From positions 1-42,657 of IMG/VR virus record IMGVR_UViG_3300018059_000021: DNA of 42,657 bases, one strand, 5' to 3'. Each line of letters begins with the position of its first letter. Within the stretch, counting starts at the first letter, position 1. This DNA is from a virus. Shown here piece after piece: positions 29,108-37,860 of the stretch. The notes beneath the pieces were generated by a model, which was given only the letters and a program-made list of their open reading frames with translations, searched no databases and had not been told where the DNA came from. The translations under genes and the position numbers were made by a program.

Positions 29108-29280
29108 TGGCGTGCGGGACTTGCGCAAAGGTCCGGGCTATTCTGCCGGCGACAGTGCGGGAGCGGCTGGAACAGATCGAGCGGGACCGCGACGCGAGGC
29201 GCGCGAAAAATGCAGAGCGGAAAGTTCGTACACCTGATCAGCATCGAGGCACCCGCCCGGCCACAAGACAGCGGGGGTGA
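29107..29280 (+). CDS. Small Cys-motif protein, 57 residues
   Basis: Starts MACGTCAKVRAILPATVRER and continues with a charged helix; such short proteins occur between connector genes in related phages. It overlaps the next gene by 71 bases, so the last third may not be under selection. TGATG overlap upstream. Role unknown. Confidence 0.5.
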   Translation: MACGTCAKVRAILPATVRERLEQIERDRDARRAKNAERKVRTPDQHRGTRPATRQRG

Positions 29281-29596
29281 CTTCGCCGAGACCTGGGCCG
29301 CGGTGCCGGGCTTCGCGCGCATCATGGGCGAAGTGCTCCCCGATCGGGCCAGCGAGTATTTCGCCGCAAAGCAGATCGTCGCCACACAAAACGCGCTGAT
29401 TCGGCTGTACTACCAGCCCGGCATCGACGCGACCATGCGCGTCGTTCACCACGTCCGACCCGGCCAGGATGAGTATTGGGACATCAACGGCGCCGTGCCC
29501 TTCCAGCATCGGCAGCGCGAGCTGCGGCTGTACTGCATAGCGCGCGAGGCGGAGGGATACCGCCGCGGCGTCGACCTTGAAAACCCGGAGGCATGA
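29210..29596 (+). CDS. Head-tail adaptor (joining protein)
   Basis: 128 residues resembling the phage head-tail joining family: KFVHLISIEAPARPQDSGGD (5-24), TWAAVPGFARIMGEV, a region RLYYQPGIDATMRVVH, and a C-terminal LRLYCIA strand. It would extend the connector below the portal. The ATG at 29210 lies within the small Cys-motif frame. Confidence 0.85.
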   Translation: MQSGKFVHLISIEAPARPQDSGGDFAETWAAVPGFARIMGEVLPDRASEYFAAKQIVATQNALIRLYYQPGIDATMRVVHHVRPGQDEYWDINGAVPFQHRQRELRLYCIAREAEGYRRGVDLENPEA

Positions 29597-29790
29597 TGAA
29601 GATCGACGACATCGACCAGGCGTGGACCGTAGCGTATTCGCTCGCCTTCGCGGTCACGGCGCTGGGCAGTGAAATCAGCGGGGCGCGTAACTCACCGGAA
29701 GACATCGACGCGCGGGCGCGAGCGCTGGCTGACAAGGCAATGGAGACCATCACCGCGCGAGCCGTTGTCGCCGCCCGTCGGAAACAGTAA
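29593..29790 (+). CDS. Hypothetical 65-residue helical protein
   Basis: Two helices with a hydrophobic N-terminal stretch (AWTVAYSLAFAVTALGSEI), then an acidic and a basic segment. ATG 29593 overlaps the upstream stop; ATG 29596 is also possible. Small genes at this place are common in siphophages, without known roles. Confidence 0.62.
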   Translation: MMKIDDIDQAWTVAYSLAFAVTALGSEISGARNSPEDIDARARALADKAMETITARAVVAARRKQ

Positions 29791-30240
29791 ATGGCAAGCC
29801 AGCTCGAGGGCGTCCGCGAACTGACGGGCCAACTGACCGAGCTGGGCGCCAAGCTGGCGGCGCGAGAGCTGAAGGGCACCGTGAAGACGGCGCTGGGCGA
29901 GGCGGAGCATCGAGCGCGCGCGCGCATGCCGCAAGGCACGGAACCGCACAAAACCTACCGCGGACGTCTGGTGTCGCCGGGCTTCGCGCTGTCCACGCTG
30001 CACATTGAGGTCGGGCTGAACAAGCGCACGGGCGCGGTCGTGGCCACGCTGGGCGTCGGGCGCGAGGCGTTCTACGTGGTGCAGTTCGTGGAGCTGGGCA
30101 CCAGCACGACCGCGGCGCAGCCGTGGTTGCGCCCATCTTTCGAGGAAGCCGAGGACGCTATGCTGCGGTCCATTGCCGATGAACTGCGGCAGCGCATCGA
30201 CAAAATCGCCAAGCGCCGGGCGGCCGGTCGGAGACTGTGA
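29791..30240 (+). CDS. HK97 gp10-like tail/neck component
   Basis: 149 residues with the gp10-family pattern: GVRELTGQLTELGAKLAARE, then TVKTALGEAEHRARARMPQG, and FYVVQFVELGTSTTAAQPWL followed by RPSFEE. These proteins lie at the head-tail junction and help complete the tail. It begins directly after the upstream stop and overlaps the next gene by one base (TGATG). Confidence 0.85.
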   Translation: MASQLEGVRELTGQLTELGAKLAARELKGTVKTALGEAEHRARARMPQGTEPHKTYRGRLVSPGFALSTLHIEVGLNKRTGAVVATLGVGREAFYVVQFVELGTSTTAAQPWLRPSFEEAEDAMLRSIADELRQRIDKIAKRRAAGRRL

Positions 30241-30686
30241 TGGAGTTCGAGCAAGCCCTGACCGAGTGGGTCCGCACCGTGCCGGCGCTGGTCGCGATCA
30301 TCGGCGAGCCGAACCGGGTCCGCTTGTTCAAGCTGAAGGTCGAACAGAAATCGAAGATGCCGGCGATAGTGCAGCAGCGCGCCGGCGCCGAGCGCCAGTA
30401 TCTGTCCTGCACCGTTGACGGCGCGGTCCGGCTGTCCATGCAGATCGACCACTACGCGCGCACCTGGGCCGAAATGGCGACCCTCGCGCGCACCTTCCGC
30501 GAAGCGCTGGATCCGGACACGGTGCAGTTCCCGGTGTGGATGGGCGGCGCGCCGACGGACAGCCCCCCCGGCGCCGGCGTGAAGGTGAAAGCCGCGATGC
30601 TCGAGAACGAGTTCGACCTCGACGACCCGGATCCGGGGTTACTCAGGCGGACGCAGTCCTGGACGTTCTGGATATGGGAGCCGTAG
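30240..30686 (+). CDS. Tail completion protein (DUF3168-like)
   Basis: 148 residues: a first helix EQALTEWVRTVPALVAIIG, a central basic strand region, and a C-terminal RRTQSWTFWIW strand. It fits tail terminator/completion proteins that cap the tail tube. GTG 30237 would add one residue. Followed by an 81-base gap before the tail tube gene. Confidence 0.72.
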   Translation: MEFEQALTEWVRTVPALVAIIGEPNRVRLFKLKVEQKSKMPAIVQQRAGAERQYLSCTVDGAVRLSMQIDHYARTWAEMATLARTFREALDPDTVQFPVWMGGAPTDSPPGAGVKVKAAMLENEFDLDDPDPGLLRRTQSWTFWIWEP

Positions 30687-30767
30687 CGCTTCGACCGGCC
30701 GTGTTGCATGATACGAGCGCTCAACGCACACCAGCCGACGGCACTTTGAACCCAACGGGAGCAAGCG

Positions 30768-31199
30768 ATGGCCAGCGAAGACACCTTATTGGGCAATGAG
30801 CTGCGGCTCCAGATCGGCGACGGCAACAGCCCCGAAGTGTTCACCGACTTCTGCGCGGCGAACGATGTTTCGGGCATCGGCGAGACGAAACCGCAGGTCG
30901 ACGTCACCACGCTTTGCGACCTCGCGCGCACCTTCCGCGGCGGTCTGCCCGAAGGCACTGAGGTGACGATCACGGCCAACTTGATCCAGGGCGATGCACA
31001 GACCCGCGCCCTGTTCCAGTCGTACAAGGTCGACGACGTGGTCAACTTCCGCCTGATCATGCTGGGCGTGAGCCCGGAGGAATTCTTCGCTTTCAGCGCG
31101 GCGATTCTGGGCTGGGCCGTGGCGCCGCCGGTCGGCGAGAAGGCGACCATGACGTTCACGACGAAGATCAGCGGCGGCGTGGAGTGGGTCTACACATGA
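30768..31199 (+). CDS. Major tail tube protein
   Basis: 143 residues, beta-rich, with FTDFCAANDVSGIGETKPQV, LARTFRGGLPEGTEVTI, and a final TMTFTTKISGGVEW. It occurs where the tail tube gene is expected, just before the frameshifted chaperone. GGGAG lies upstream of ATG 30768. Predicted to polymerise as rings around the tape measure. Confidence 0.85.
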   Translation: MASEDTLLGNELRLQIGDGNSPEVFTDFCAANDVSGIGETKPQVDVTTLCDLARTFRGGLPEGTEVTITANLIQGDAQTRALFQSYKVDDVVNFRLIMLGVSPEEFFAFSAAILGWAVAPPVGEKATMTFTTKISGGVEWVYT

Positions 31200-31531
31200 G
31201 CCGGTGGACGTACCGGACCGACACCGTCACCGTCGGTCCGAACACTCAGCAAGTGCGGCAATTGACCGCCGGCGAGCGTCAGAAGTTCGCCCAGTTCAGC
31301 AAAGACGAGAAGGCAGGCAAGGCCGACAAGAACGAGCTGCCGGCGTTGATCGCGGGCTTCGGCTGCATCAATCCGACGGTGTCGAAGGAAGAAATGGCGG
31401 ACATGCCGCCGGACCTGCTGGACGCCGTGGTCGCGAAAATCATGGAGCTGACCGGCTTCAAAGGTGACGACGAAAAAAAAGCGGACAGCCCGGCCCAATC
31501 GGCGGAGCGACCGCCCAGCCCGAGTCCGTAG
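31196..31531 (+). CDS. Tail assembly chaperone, short form (gpG-like)
   Basis: 111 residues starting MSRWTYRTDTVTVGPNTQQV with a helical core, ending in an acidic/Pro-rich tail. It is the short product of the chaperone pair that coats the tape measure before tail assembly. An A-run at 31473-31480 near its 3' end allows a -1 shift. ATGA overlap with the tube gene. Confidence 0.85.
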   Translation: MSRWTYRTDTVTVGPNTQQVRQLTAGERQKFAQFSKDEKAGKADKNELPALIAGFGCINPTVSKEEMADMPPDLLDAVVAKIMELTGFKGDDEKKADSPAQSAERPPSPSP

Positions 31532-31995
31532 AACTTCTGACGCCCGACCAGGTGGCGCAATGTCGCATCGCCTGGTTCCTGAGCTGCGCCCCTTCCGAAG
31601 CGCTCGACCTGCCGACCCAAGACTGGGATCTGCTGGTGCGCTACTACGCCGAAGAGCCGTGGGGTCCGTGGCGGGACAACATGCACGCCGCTATCATCAG
31701 TCGGACAGTGTGGCGGGCGCGCTTCCCGCGGGCGCGCGTGGAGCTGAAGGACTTCATGCTCATTCACCCCGAGAAGCGCAGGCTCGGCAACCTGTCCGGC
31801 TTCGTGGGAATGCTCAAGGCGATGGCCGGCGGCGTCCGCAAGCACATTTCGGAGTGGACTCCCCCGAAGAGGCGAAGCAAACGTGGCCGATCTAGCGAAA
31901 CTGGTAGTCCGCCTAGAGGCGCAGTCGGCCCAGCTCCTGACGGAGCTGGAAAAGGCAAACCGAAAGATCGACCGCTTCGCCGCCCAAACCACTAA
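31196..31995 (+). CDS. Tail assembly chaperone, frameshifted long form (gpGT-like)
   Basis: After decoding A AAA AAA (31474-31480) ribosomes can slip -1 and continue from AGC at 31480. The new frame stays open through SVELLTPDQVAQCRIAWFLS, WDLLVRYYAEEPWGPWRDN and KDFMLIHPEKR to 31995, giving about 266 residues. The second part has the usual gpT pattern for this position. The end overlaps the tape measure gene by 113 bases. A GTG at 31552 could also allow separate translation, but the overlap layout strongly favours frameshifting. Confidence 0.82.
31474..31480 (+). promoter_or_regulatory. -1 frameshift slippery site A AAA AAA
   Basis: Eight consecutive A bases (31473-31480) lie in phase for a -1 shift from the gpG-like frame to the gpT-like frame. 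The location, between tail tube and tape measure genes, is where nearly all siphophages carry such a site. Downstream sequence is GC-rich and could pair. Confidence 0.8.
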
Positions 31996-33898
31996 GACGT
32001 TGCAGAAGTGGAGCGGCGGCCTGCTGGCTGCCTTCTCCGCGCGCGCCCTGATCCAGTTCGGCGCCGGCGTCCTGAAGGCGCAGGACAACCTCAAAGACAT
32101 GGCCGAGAAGGCGGGCGTGTCGGTCGAGAATCTGTCGCGCCTGGGCTATGCGGCGTCGCAGTCCGGCACCGACATCGAGGGGTTGGAAACCGGGCTCGCC
32201 AAGCTGTCGAAGACGGCGGTCGCTGCGTCGGAGGGAAGCAAGGAATCGGCCGCCGCCTTCAAAGCGCTGGGCGTCGAAGCCGAGAACGCCGACGGCTCAC
32301 TCAAAGCCACCGACCAATTGCTGCTGGAAATCGCGGACAGCTTCAGCAAGCACGCGGACGGCGCGGCGAAGTCGGCCCTGGCGCAGAAGATATTCGACAA
32401 GTCGGGCGCCGACCTGATCCCGTTTCTGAATCAGGGCGCGGCCGGCATCGAAGAGCTGACGAAGAAAGCCGACGAGCTGGGCATCACGGTGAGCGGCAAG
32501 GCGGCCAAAGCGGCGGACGAGTTCAACGACAGCATGGCCACGCTGGCTGCCGTCACCCGCGGCGTCGTCGGGCAGGCGCTGGGCGAGCTGACGCCGATCA
32601 TGAACAAGTTCAGCGAGGGCATGCTGACGGGCGCCCAGAGTTCGGGCGCATTCGACAAGGCGGCGCGCGTGCTGGCGGCCGGGCTGAAAATCCTGCTGTC
32701 GGCCGGCGTCATCATCGGCGAGGTCTTCGATCGCGTGGGCTCGGCGATCGGCAACACGGCGGCGTCGCTGGCGGCCATCGTGCAGGGGGACTTTCGCCGC
32801 GCCCTGAACATCCAGGTCGACTTCTACCGCGAGAGTGCGGAGAGCGTCGGCAAGACGGCCGACGAACTGGTGACGATCTGGAGCGCGGCCGGCGAGAAGA
32901 TCGCCAAGGAAGCGGCGGCGACGGACGAAGCGCTCAAGGGCAGCTTCAGCTTCGGCGGCAATTCCGACGCGTTGCAGGAAGTGAAGATCGGGCTCGAGAA
33001 GATCGACGTGAGCCCGATGGAGAAGTTTTACGCCGACCTCGACGGGCTGACGGCGACCGCCCAAGAGAAGTCGCTGCGGTCGATTGCCGAACAGCGCGCG
33101 GCGCTGGAAGAGCTGGTGGCGTCGCGCCGGATCAGCGATGAGCAGTACATCGCACGCCTGGACGAAATCAAGGCCGCCGAGAACGACGCCCTCGGGATCA
33201 CGAAGTTGCAGGTCGAGGCGGAGGAACGCCGCACGCAGCTCTTCGCCGACGGCGCGGCCATCTTCGAGGCAACGCGCACTCCGCTGGAGCTGTACGAGCA
33301 ATCGCTGATCCGGCTGAACCTGCTGCTGCAGCAAGGGGCGATCGATCAGGAAACCTACACGCGCGCGGTCGTGGACGCACAGGACAAGCTCGACGAGGCC
33401 GGCGGCAAGATGACCGACTTCGCGGAGCAAATGCGCCGCAACACTCAGGACATTCTGGGGCAGGGGCTGGTCGACGTGATGAAGGGCAGCTCGAGCGATA
33501 TTCTGGAAGTCTTCACCGACATGGTGACGAAGCTGGTGGCGCAGGCGCTGGCTGCGCAGCTCGCCGAGAAGCTCTTCGGCACGGGGACGGGCGGCAGCTC
33601 AAGCGGTGGGTGGGTGGATGCTGCGATCGGGATCTTCAGTTCGTTTGCCGGTGGCTCACGCGACGGTGGCGGGCGGGGCCAGCCGGGTATGGCCTACGCG
33701 ATCGGCACGGGCGCGCAGCCCGAGGTGTACGTGCCAGACCAGCCGGGCACCTTCTACCCGCGCGGGGAAATGGGCGGCGCCGGCGGCAACATCACGCAGA
33801 ACATCAACGTAAGCGGGCGCCCTGACCAGCGCACGGCCAGGCAGATCCAGATCGAGGCTGCGCGGCAGCAGCGCGTCGCCACCGCGAGGTTAGGCTAA
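31883..33898 (+). CDS. Tape measure protein
   Basis: 671 residues, largely helical and coiled-coil (LAKLVVRLEAQSAQLLTELE onward). Conserved start KLVVRLEAQ, mid-region hydrophobic helices (VVGQALGELTPIMNKF, LKILLSAGVIIGEVF), and a C-terminus with YAIGTGAQPEVYVPDQPGTF and a Gly-rich end. By the common rule of about 1.5 Angstrom per residue it would set a tail of roughly 100 nm. GTG 31883 starts inside the gpT frame. Confidence 0.92.
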   Translation: MADLAKLVVRLEAQSAQLLTELEKANRKIDRFAAQTTKTLQKWSGGLLAAFSARALIQFGAGVLKAQDNLKDMAEKAGVSVENLSRLGYAASQSGTDIEGLETGLAKLSKTAVAASEGSKESAAAFKALGVEAENADGSLKATDQLLLEIADSFSKHADGAAKSALAQKIFDKSGADLIPFLNQGAAGIEELTKKADELGITVSGKAAKAADEFNDSMATLAAVTRGVVGQALGELTPIMNKFSEGMLTGAQSSGAFDKAARVLAAGLKILLSAGVIIGEVFDRVGSAIGNTAASLAAIVQGDFRRALNIQVDFYRESAESVGKTADELVTIWSAAGEKIAKEAAATDEALKGSFSFGGNSDALQEVKIGLEKIDVSPMEKFYADLDGLTATAQEKSLRSIAEQRAALEELVASRRISDEQYIARLDEIKAAENDALGITKLQVEAEERRTQLFADGAAIFEATRTPLELYEQSLIRLNLLLQQGAIDQETYTRAVVDAQDKLDEAGGKMTDFAEQMRRNTQDILGQGLVDVMKGSSSDILEVFTDMVTKLVAQALAAQLAEKLFGTGTGGSSSGGWVDAAIGIFSSFAGGSRDGGGRGQPGMAYAIGTGAQPEVYVPDQPGTFYPRGEMGGAGGNITQNINVSGRPDQRTARQIQIEAARQQRVATARLG

Positions 33899-34503
33899 TG
33901 TCGTTCGTCGAAACGCGCCTCCTGGACTGCGTCGCCTACGGCACCGCCGGCGGACCGTCGTGGCTCACCCGCAAGGTCGGGCTGAAGAACGGCATCGTCC
34001 GCCGCAACCCGCAGCGCTCCCGTCCGCTGTATCGGTTCCAGATCGTTTATCGGAACCTGCTCGAGGTCGACCACGTCGCGGTGCTGGATGCCTTCAACGC
34101 GTGCATGGGTGGCGCCTTCGCGTTCCGGATCAAAGACTGGTCCGATTACGTGGCGACCGATGAGCTGATCGGGCTGGGCACCGGCGCGCCGCAGACGGTC
34201 CAGCTTGCGAAGCTGTACACGTTCGGAAACCGCACGGTGTCGCGGCCGATCCGAAAACCCGTCAACAACGGCAGCGTCATCATCACCGCCGACAGCGTGC
34301 CGATCGCGGCCACGATCGACTACACGACGGGCGAGGCGACGTACACCGCGGGCAGCGGGGACGTGGTGCGCTGGTCCGGCGAGTTCGACGTGCCGGTGTG
34401 CTTCATGGATGACGAGCTGCAATTTTCGATCGATGACAAGAACGCTACCGACGGGTTCTTCCTCACCGCCGACGTGGGGCTGGAAGAGGATTTAAGCGCG
34501 TGA
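33898..34503 (+). CDS. DUF2460 distal tail protein
   Basis: 201 residues matching the DUF2460/TIGR02217 tail family: SFVETRLLDCVAYGTAGGPS, the RRNPQRSRPLYRFQIVY block, FRIKDWSDYVA (about 79-89) and a C-terminal EFDVPVCFMDDEL. In gene transfer agents and related phages this forms the distal tail ring. It overlaps the tape measure stop by one base. Confidence 0.9.
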   Translation: MSFVETRLLDCVAYGTAGGPSWLTRKVGLKNGIVRRNPQRSRPLYRFQIVYRNLLEVDHVAVLDAFNACMGGAFAFRIKDWSDYVATDELIGLGTGAPQTVQLAKLYTFGNRTVSRPIRKPVNNGSVIITADSVPIAATIDYTTGEATYTAGSGDVVRWSGEFDVPVCFMDDELQFSIDDKNATDGFFLTADVGLEEDLSA

Positions 34504-35453
34504 CAGGCCACCGCACGATCCCGACCGCGCTGCTGGCCCACCTGCAAGAGTCCACGACGACGACGACGCGGCTGCTGAAGATCATGCTGCGCAGCGGCTT
34601 CAGCTATGGGCTGGCGATGCTCGACCGCAACGTCACCTACGACGACGGCGACGGCGCGCTGATCTACTACGCCACCAACGGCTTCGACCCATCCGCCATT
34701 TCGGCCGACATCGGCTATGCGGTCGACAATGCGGAAGGGTACGCGCTGATATCCGACGCGGTGCCGGGCGTCACCGTGGAAATGGTCGAGGCGGGCGAGC
34801 TGGATGACGCGCAGTGGATCGCCTACCTGGTCAACTACGAAGACACGTCGATGGGTCACATGATCCTGGACGCCGGCGACGTGGGCGAGGTGCGGACCCG
34901 CTACGGCATGGTGTGGATCCCCGAGTTGCTGTCCTACATGGCGCGGCTGCGGCAGCCGGTGGGGTCGGTGTGGTCGCGGACCTGCCGCGCGATCTTCGGC
35001 AGCCCTCGCAGTTCGCAAACAGGCTGCGGCATCGACTTGGCGCCGCTGTGGATCGCGGGCGAGGTGACGGTGCTGGGCGCCGAGACGAATCGCATCTTTA
35101 CCGGCGACGTGGTCATCGGGATCAGCGGCATCAACCCCGCGCCAGGTCGGGTGCAGTTCCTGACGGGCGCGAATGCGGGCCGGGAGTTCTCGACGGAAGA
35201 AGTCGTCGGGCTGCTGGTTACGCTGGAAGAGCCGACGAACTATGCGATCGAGGTGGGGGACACGTACCGCATCCGGCCCGACTGCCGCAAGCGCTACGTG
35301 GAGGACTGCATCACGCTGTACGGGAACGGCGTGAACTTCAAGGGCGAGCCGCTGATCCCGGTCGGGGACGCCACGCAGATCCAGGTGCCCGGCGCTCAGA
35401 TACCGGGCGGTGGTGGGTGGAACAGCGAAGTGACCGAAGGGGAGGGCTCTTGA
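34500..35453 (+). CDS. DUF2163 tail-tip hub protein
   Basis: 317 residues with TIPTALLAHLQESTTTTTRL (6-25), GDVGEVRTRYG, RQPVGSVWSRTCRAIFGSPR, GCGIDLAPL and DCRKRYVEDCITLYGNGVNF; this is the DUF2163/BR0599 layout with paired Cys residues. In GTA-like tails it forms the hub below the distal ring. GTG 34500 overlaps the upstream stop. Confidence 0.9.
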   Translation: MTGHRTIPTALLAHLQESTTTTTRLLKIMLRSGFSYGLAMLDRNVTYDDGDGALIYYATNGFDPSAISADIGYAVDNAEGYALISDAVPGVTVEMVEAGELDDAQWIAYLVNYEDTSMGHMILDAGDVGEVRTRYGMVWIPELLSYMARLRQPVGSVWSRTCRAIFGSPRSSQTGCGIDLAPLWIAGEVTVLGAETNRIFTGDVVIGISGINPAPGRVQFLTGANAGREFSTEEVVGLLVTLEEPTNYAIEVGDTYRIRPDCRKRYVEDCITLYGNGVNFKGEPLIPVGDATQIQVPGAQIPGGGGWNSEVTEGEGS

Positions 35454-35869
35454 GCGCCGCCGCCTTCGTCACCGAAGCCCGCAAGCTCAAGGGCGCGGCG
35501 TGGCGGCATCGCGGGCGCAAGCCCTGGGCTGTGGACTGCATCGGATTGCTGGTCGTGGCGGGCCGTGGGGCTGGCATTACCGCGCCGGATGAGAAGGGGT
35601 ACGGACGGGAGCCTTGGGAGGATCGCCTGTCCTGCGGCCTTAGAGCGCGTTTCGGCGCACCCGTGGCCGATTGGCGGGCGGGCGACATTGCCGTGATCCG
35701 GTGGAAGAAGGGCGAGCCATCGCACGTGGGGGTGCTGGCCGATCATCCCGACGGCGGGCTGTCGATCATCCACGCCCACAACCTGCACGGGGTCATCGAG
35801 CACGCGCTGCGCGGGCAGGTGGCCGGGTGCGTGGTCGAGGTGTACCGACCGTTCCCCGGTGCGCCATGA
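35450..35869 (+). CDS. NlpC/P60 tail peptidase
   Basis: 139 residues; a tail-associated cysteine peptidase expected to cut cell-wall peptides during DNA entry. Catalytic residues fit C30 (WAVDCIGLL), H92 (SHVGVLAD) and a His near 108-110 (IIHAHN). The start is TTG 35450, within TTGA overlapping the upstream stop, supported by GGAGG five bases upstream; no ATG/GTG precedes the domain. The rare start suggests low expression. The neighbours are the usual ones for this gene. Confidence 0.88.
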   Translation: MSAAAFVTEARKLKGAAWRHRGRKPWAVDCIGLLVVAGRGAGITAPDEKGYGREPWEDRLSCGLRARFGAPVADWRAGDIAVIRWKKGEPSHVGVLADHPDGGLSIIHAHNLHGVIEHALRGQVAGCVVEVYRPFPGAP

Positions 35870-36897
35870 GTACACAACAAATCCTGGGGGCAGTGGGCGC
35901 GGTCGTCGGCGCCTACTTCGGAAACCCCCAGCTCGGCTACGCGATCGGATCGGCGATTGGCGGCGCCATCGATCCGGAAATCATCAAGGGCCCGAGCGTC
36001 GGGGACATTGCGACGCAGACCAGCCGGGAGGGCGTGCCGCGCCCGATGGTCTTTGCGCTGTCGCAGCCGATCGCCGGCAACATCATCGCCAGCGGCGCGC
36101 CGCGCGTGGTGCGCAAGCGCAAGTCGCAGGGCAAGGGCGGCCCGAAGGTCGAGACGGAGAGCGTCTACCGCACTTACGCGATCGGAGTGTGCGAGGGCCC
36201 GATCACCCGCTTCGTTCGTATCTGGCGCAACGGCACGCTGGTGTACAACGCCGACGACGCGTTCATGGTGGGCGGCATCGAGCTGGACTTCCTGGGCGAG
36301 ACGATCGTCATATCTGGGGCGAATTCCAGTTTTCTGAACACCGCGCGCCTGTTCCTGGGCGGGTGGGATCAGTCCGCGTCGCCGGACTTGGAAGCCGCGA
36401 TCGGGGTGGGCATCACGCCGACGCACCGCGGCACCGCGTACCTGGTGATGGCGAACGAAGACCTGACCGACCTGCGCGGGGCGATCCCGCAGTACGTCTT
36501 CCAGGTGGAGCGCTGCGAGGGGTACTACCTGACCAGCCGGCCCTATCCGATCGAGGACATTGAGGCGCTGGCGTCGGTGGCGACCGTGCGAGACGCGCCG
36601 CACCCGCTCTTCTTCGAGGCGATGGAAACGCAAGCCACGATCGAGGGCGGCCTGTTGGGCGCGGTGTTGGAAACCTACAGCAATGGACTGCCCGAGGCGT
36701 TGGACACAGCCGCGACGTTCGAATCGGGCGAGCTGCGCGAAGCGCTGCTAACCTACGAAGACGCCCTGCCCGAGGCGTTGGACACAGCCGCGACGTTCGA
36801 ATCGGGCGAGCTGCGCGAGGCGCTTCTGGCCTACGACGACGCGCTACCCGAGGCGTTGGATTCATCTGCGGAACTCATTTCAGGATCGCTCACATGA
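35866..36897 (+). CDS. Tail-tip central protein, N-terminal half (GTA gp15-like) with repeats
   Basis: 343 residues. The first 230 match the beginning of large GTA gp15-type tail proteins: VGAYFGNPQLGYAIGSAIGG, KGPSVGDIATQTSREGVPRP, ALSQPIAGNIIASG and YRTYAIGVCEGPITRFVRIW. Residues about 249-343 are four 26-residue repeats of the form LPEALDTAATFESGELREAL. The rest of the usual protein is in gene 38450-40063, so the hub is split by two other genes. ATG 35866 overlaps the peptidase stop. Confidence 0.82.
   Translation: MSTQQILGAVGAVVGAYFGNPQLGYAIGSAIGGAIDPEIIKGPSVGDIATQTSREGVPRPMVFALSQPIAGNIIASGAPRVVRKRKSQGKGGPKVETESVYRTYAIGVCEGPITRFVRIWRNGTLVYNADDAFMVGGIELDFLGETIVISGANSSFLNTARLFLGGWDQSASPDLEAAIGVGITPTHRGTAYLVMANEDLTDLRGAIPQYVFQVERCEGYYLTSRPYPIEDIEALASVATVRDAPHPLFFEAMETQATIEGGLLGAVLETYSNGLPEALDTAATFESGELREALLTYEDALPEALDTAATFESGELREALLAYDDALPEALDSSAELISGSLT
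36688..36897 (+). repeat. 78-bp coding tandem repeats in the tail protein
   Basis: Units begin at 36688, 36766 and 36844 (the last partial), with a more diverged copy before 36688. The first two units are nearly identical for their first 50 bases, so duplication is recent. Each codes for 26 residues starting LPEALD. Such repeats allow length change by slippage. Confidence 0.85.
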
Positions 36898-37859
36898 ACA
36901 TCTGGGTACCACGCGCGAAGATCATTGAGCCGAAACGGGCGCTGGCGCTACCGACCGGCATGGGCGGCTTCTTCAAGCTGGAAGCGGTCAAGCGGGACGG
37001 GCGCCGACGACTGCTGGCGGACTGGTTTCCGAACCTGATCGTCGATTCTGGGCTCAATGTGATCGGCACGTCGGCGAGCTGGATCGCCGCCTGCGGGGTG
37101 GGCACCGGCAACACCGCGCCGGCGAACGGGCAGACCTCGCTGATCGCGCAGGTGGCGACGGACGCGGGGGCCACCGTCAACGTCAACGGCGCGCAGGGAT
37201 CGGCGCCTTACTTCGGCTACACCACGAAGACGTATCGGTTCGCCGAGGGGGCCGCCGAGGGCAACCTTGCGGAGATAGGCATCGGCACGAACGGCATGGC
37301 GGCCCTGTTCAGCCGCGCGCTGATCCTTGACGGCGGCGGGTCGCCGACGACGATCACCGTCCTCGCGGATGAGTTTCTGGACGCCACCTACCAGATCCGG
37401 GTGTACCCGCCGCTGGTGGACGTGACGGACACGATCAACATCAGCGGCGTCGACTACGACATCACCATGCGGGCGTCCAGCGTAACCAGCGCCGGCAATT
37501 GGTCACCCGGCGGTGGCAACGTCGTTGGCACGGTCGCCGGGTTCTCAGCCATCGCTACGTTCAACGGCGCCATCGGTGCGATCACCGCCTATCCTTCCGG
37601 TGCTCAGGGCACGGGCGGAGTAATCGTCAACGCGGCCTACGGCAACAACAACCTCTACCGCGAGGCGACCGCGACGTGGAGCTTGGCCGATTCAAACCTC
37701 GCCGGCGGCATCCGATGCGTCAACGCGGCCTACGGTCTGACGGTCGGCGCGGGTGGGCTGGGCTCGATGCAGGTGGAGTTCGATCCGCCGATCCCGAAGA
37801 CCTCAAGCGACGTGCTGTCGCTGACCTTCCGGCACACGTGGGCGCGCGGGACCATCTGA
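36894..37859 (+). CDS. Putative tail fibre/tip protein
   Basis: 321 residues, Gly/Ala/Thr-rich and beta-rich. An N-terminal helix-poor region (MNIWVPRAKIIEPKRALALP) is followed by FKLEAVKRDGRRRLLADWFP and LIVDSGLNVIGTS, a start seen in phage tail proteins of unknown role. The rest looks like stacked beta domains. Inserted between the halves of the tail hub, so probably a virion surface protein. Confidence 0.65.
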   Translation: MNIWVPRAKIIEPKRALALPTGMGGFFKLEAVKRDGRRRLLADWFPNLIVDSGLNVIGTSASWIAACGVGTGNTAPANGQTSLIAQVATDAGATVNVNGAQGSAPYFGYTTKTYRFAEGAAEGNLAEIGIGTNGMAALFSRALILDGGGSPTTITVLADEFLDATYQIRVYPPLVDVTDTINISGVDYDITMRASSVTSAGNWSPGGGNVVGTVAGFSAIATFNGAIGAITAYPSGAQGTGGVIVNAAYGNNNLYREATATWSLADSNLAGGIRCVNAAYGLTVGAGGLGSMQVEFDPPIPKTSSDVLSLTFRHTWARGTI

Positions 37860-37860
37860 C

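Noticed and set aside
32008-33141. 377-residue frame within the tape measure gene
   Set aside because: Arg/Gly-rich shadow in another frame; the tape measure frame is conserved and continuous.
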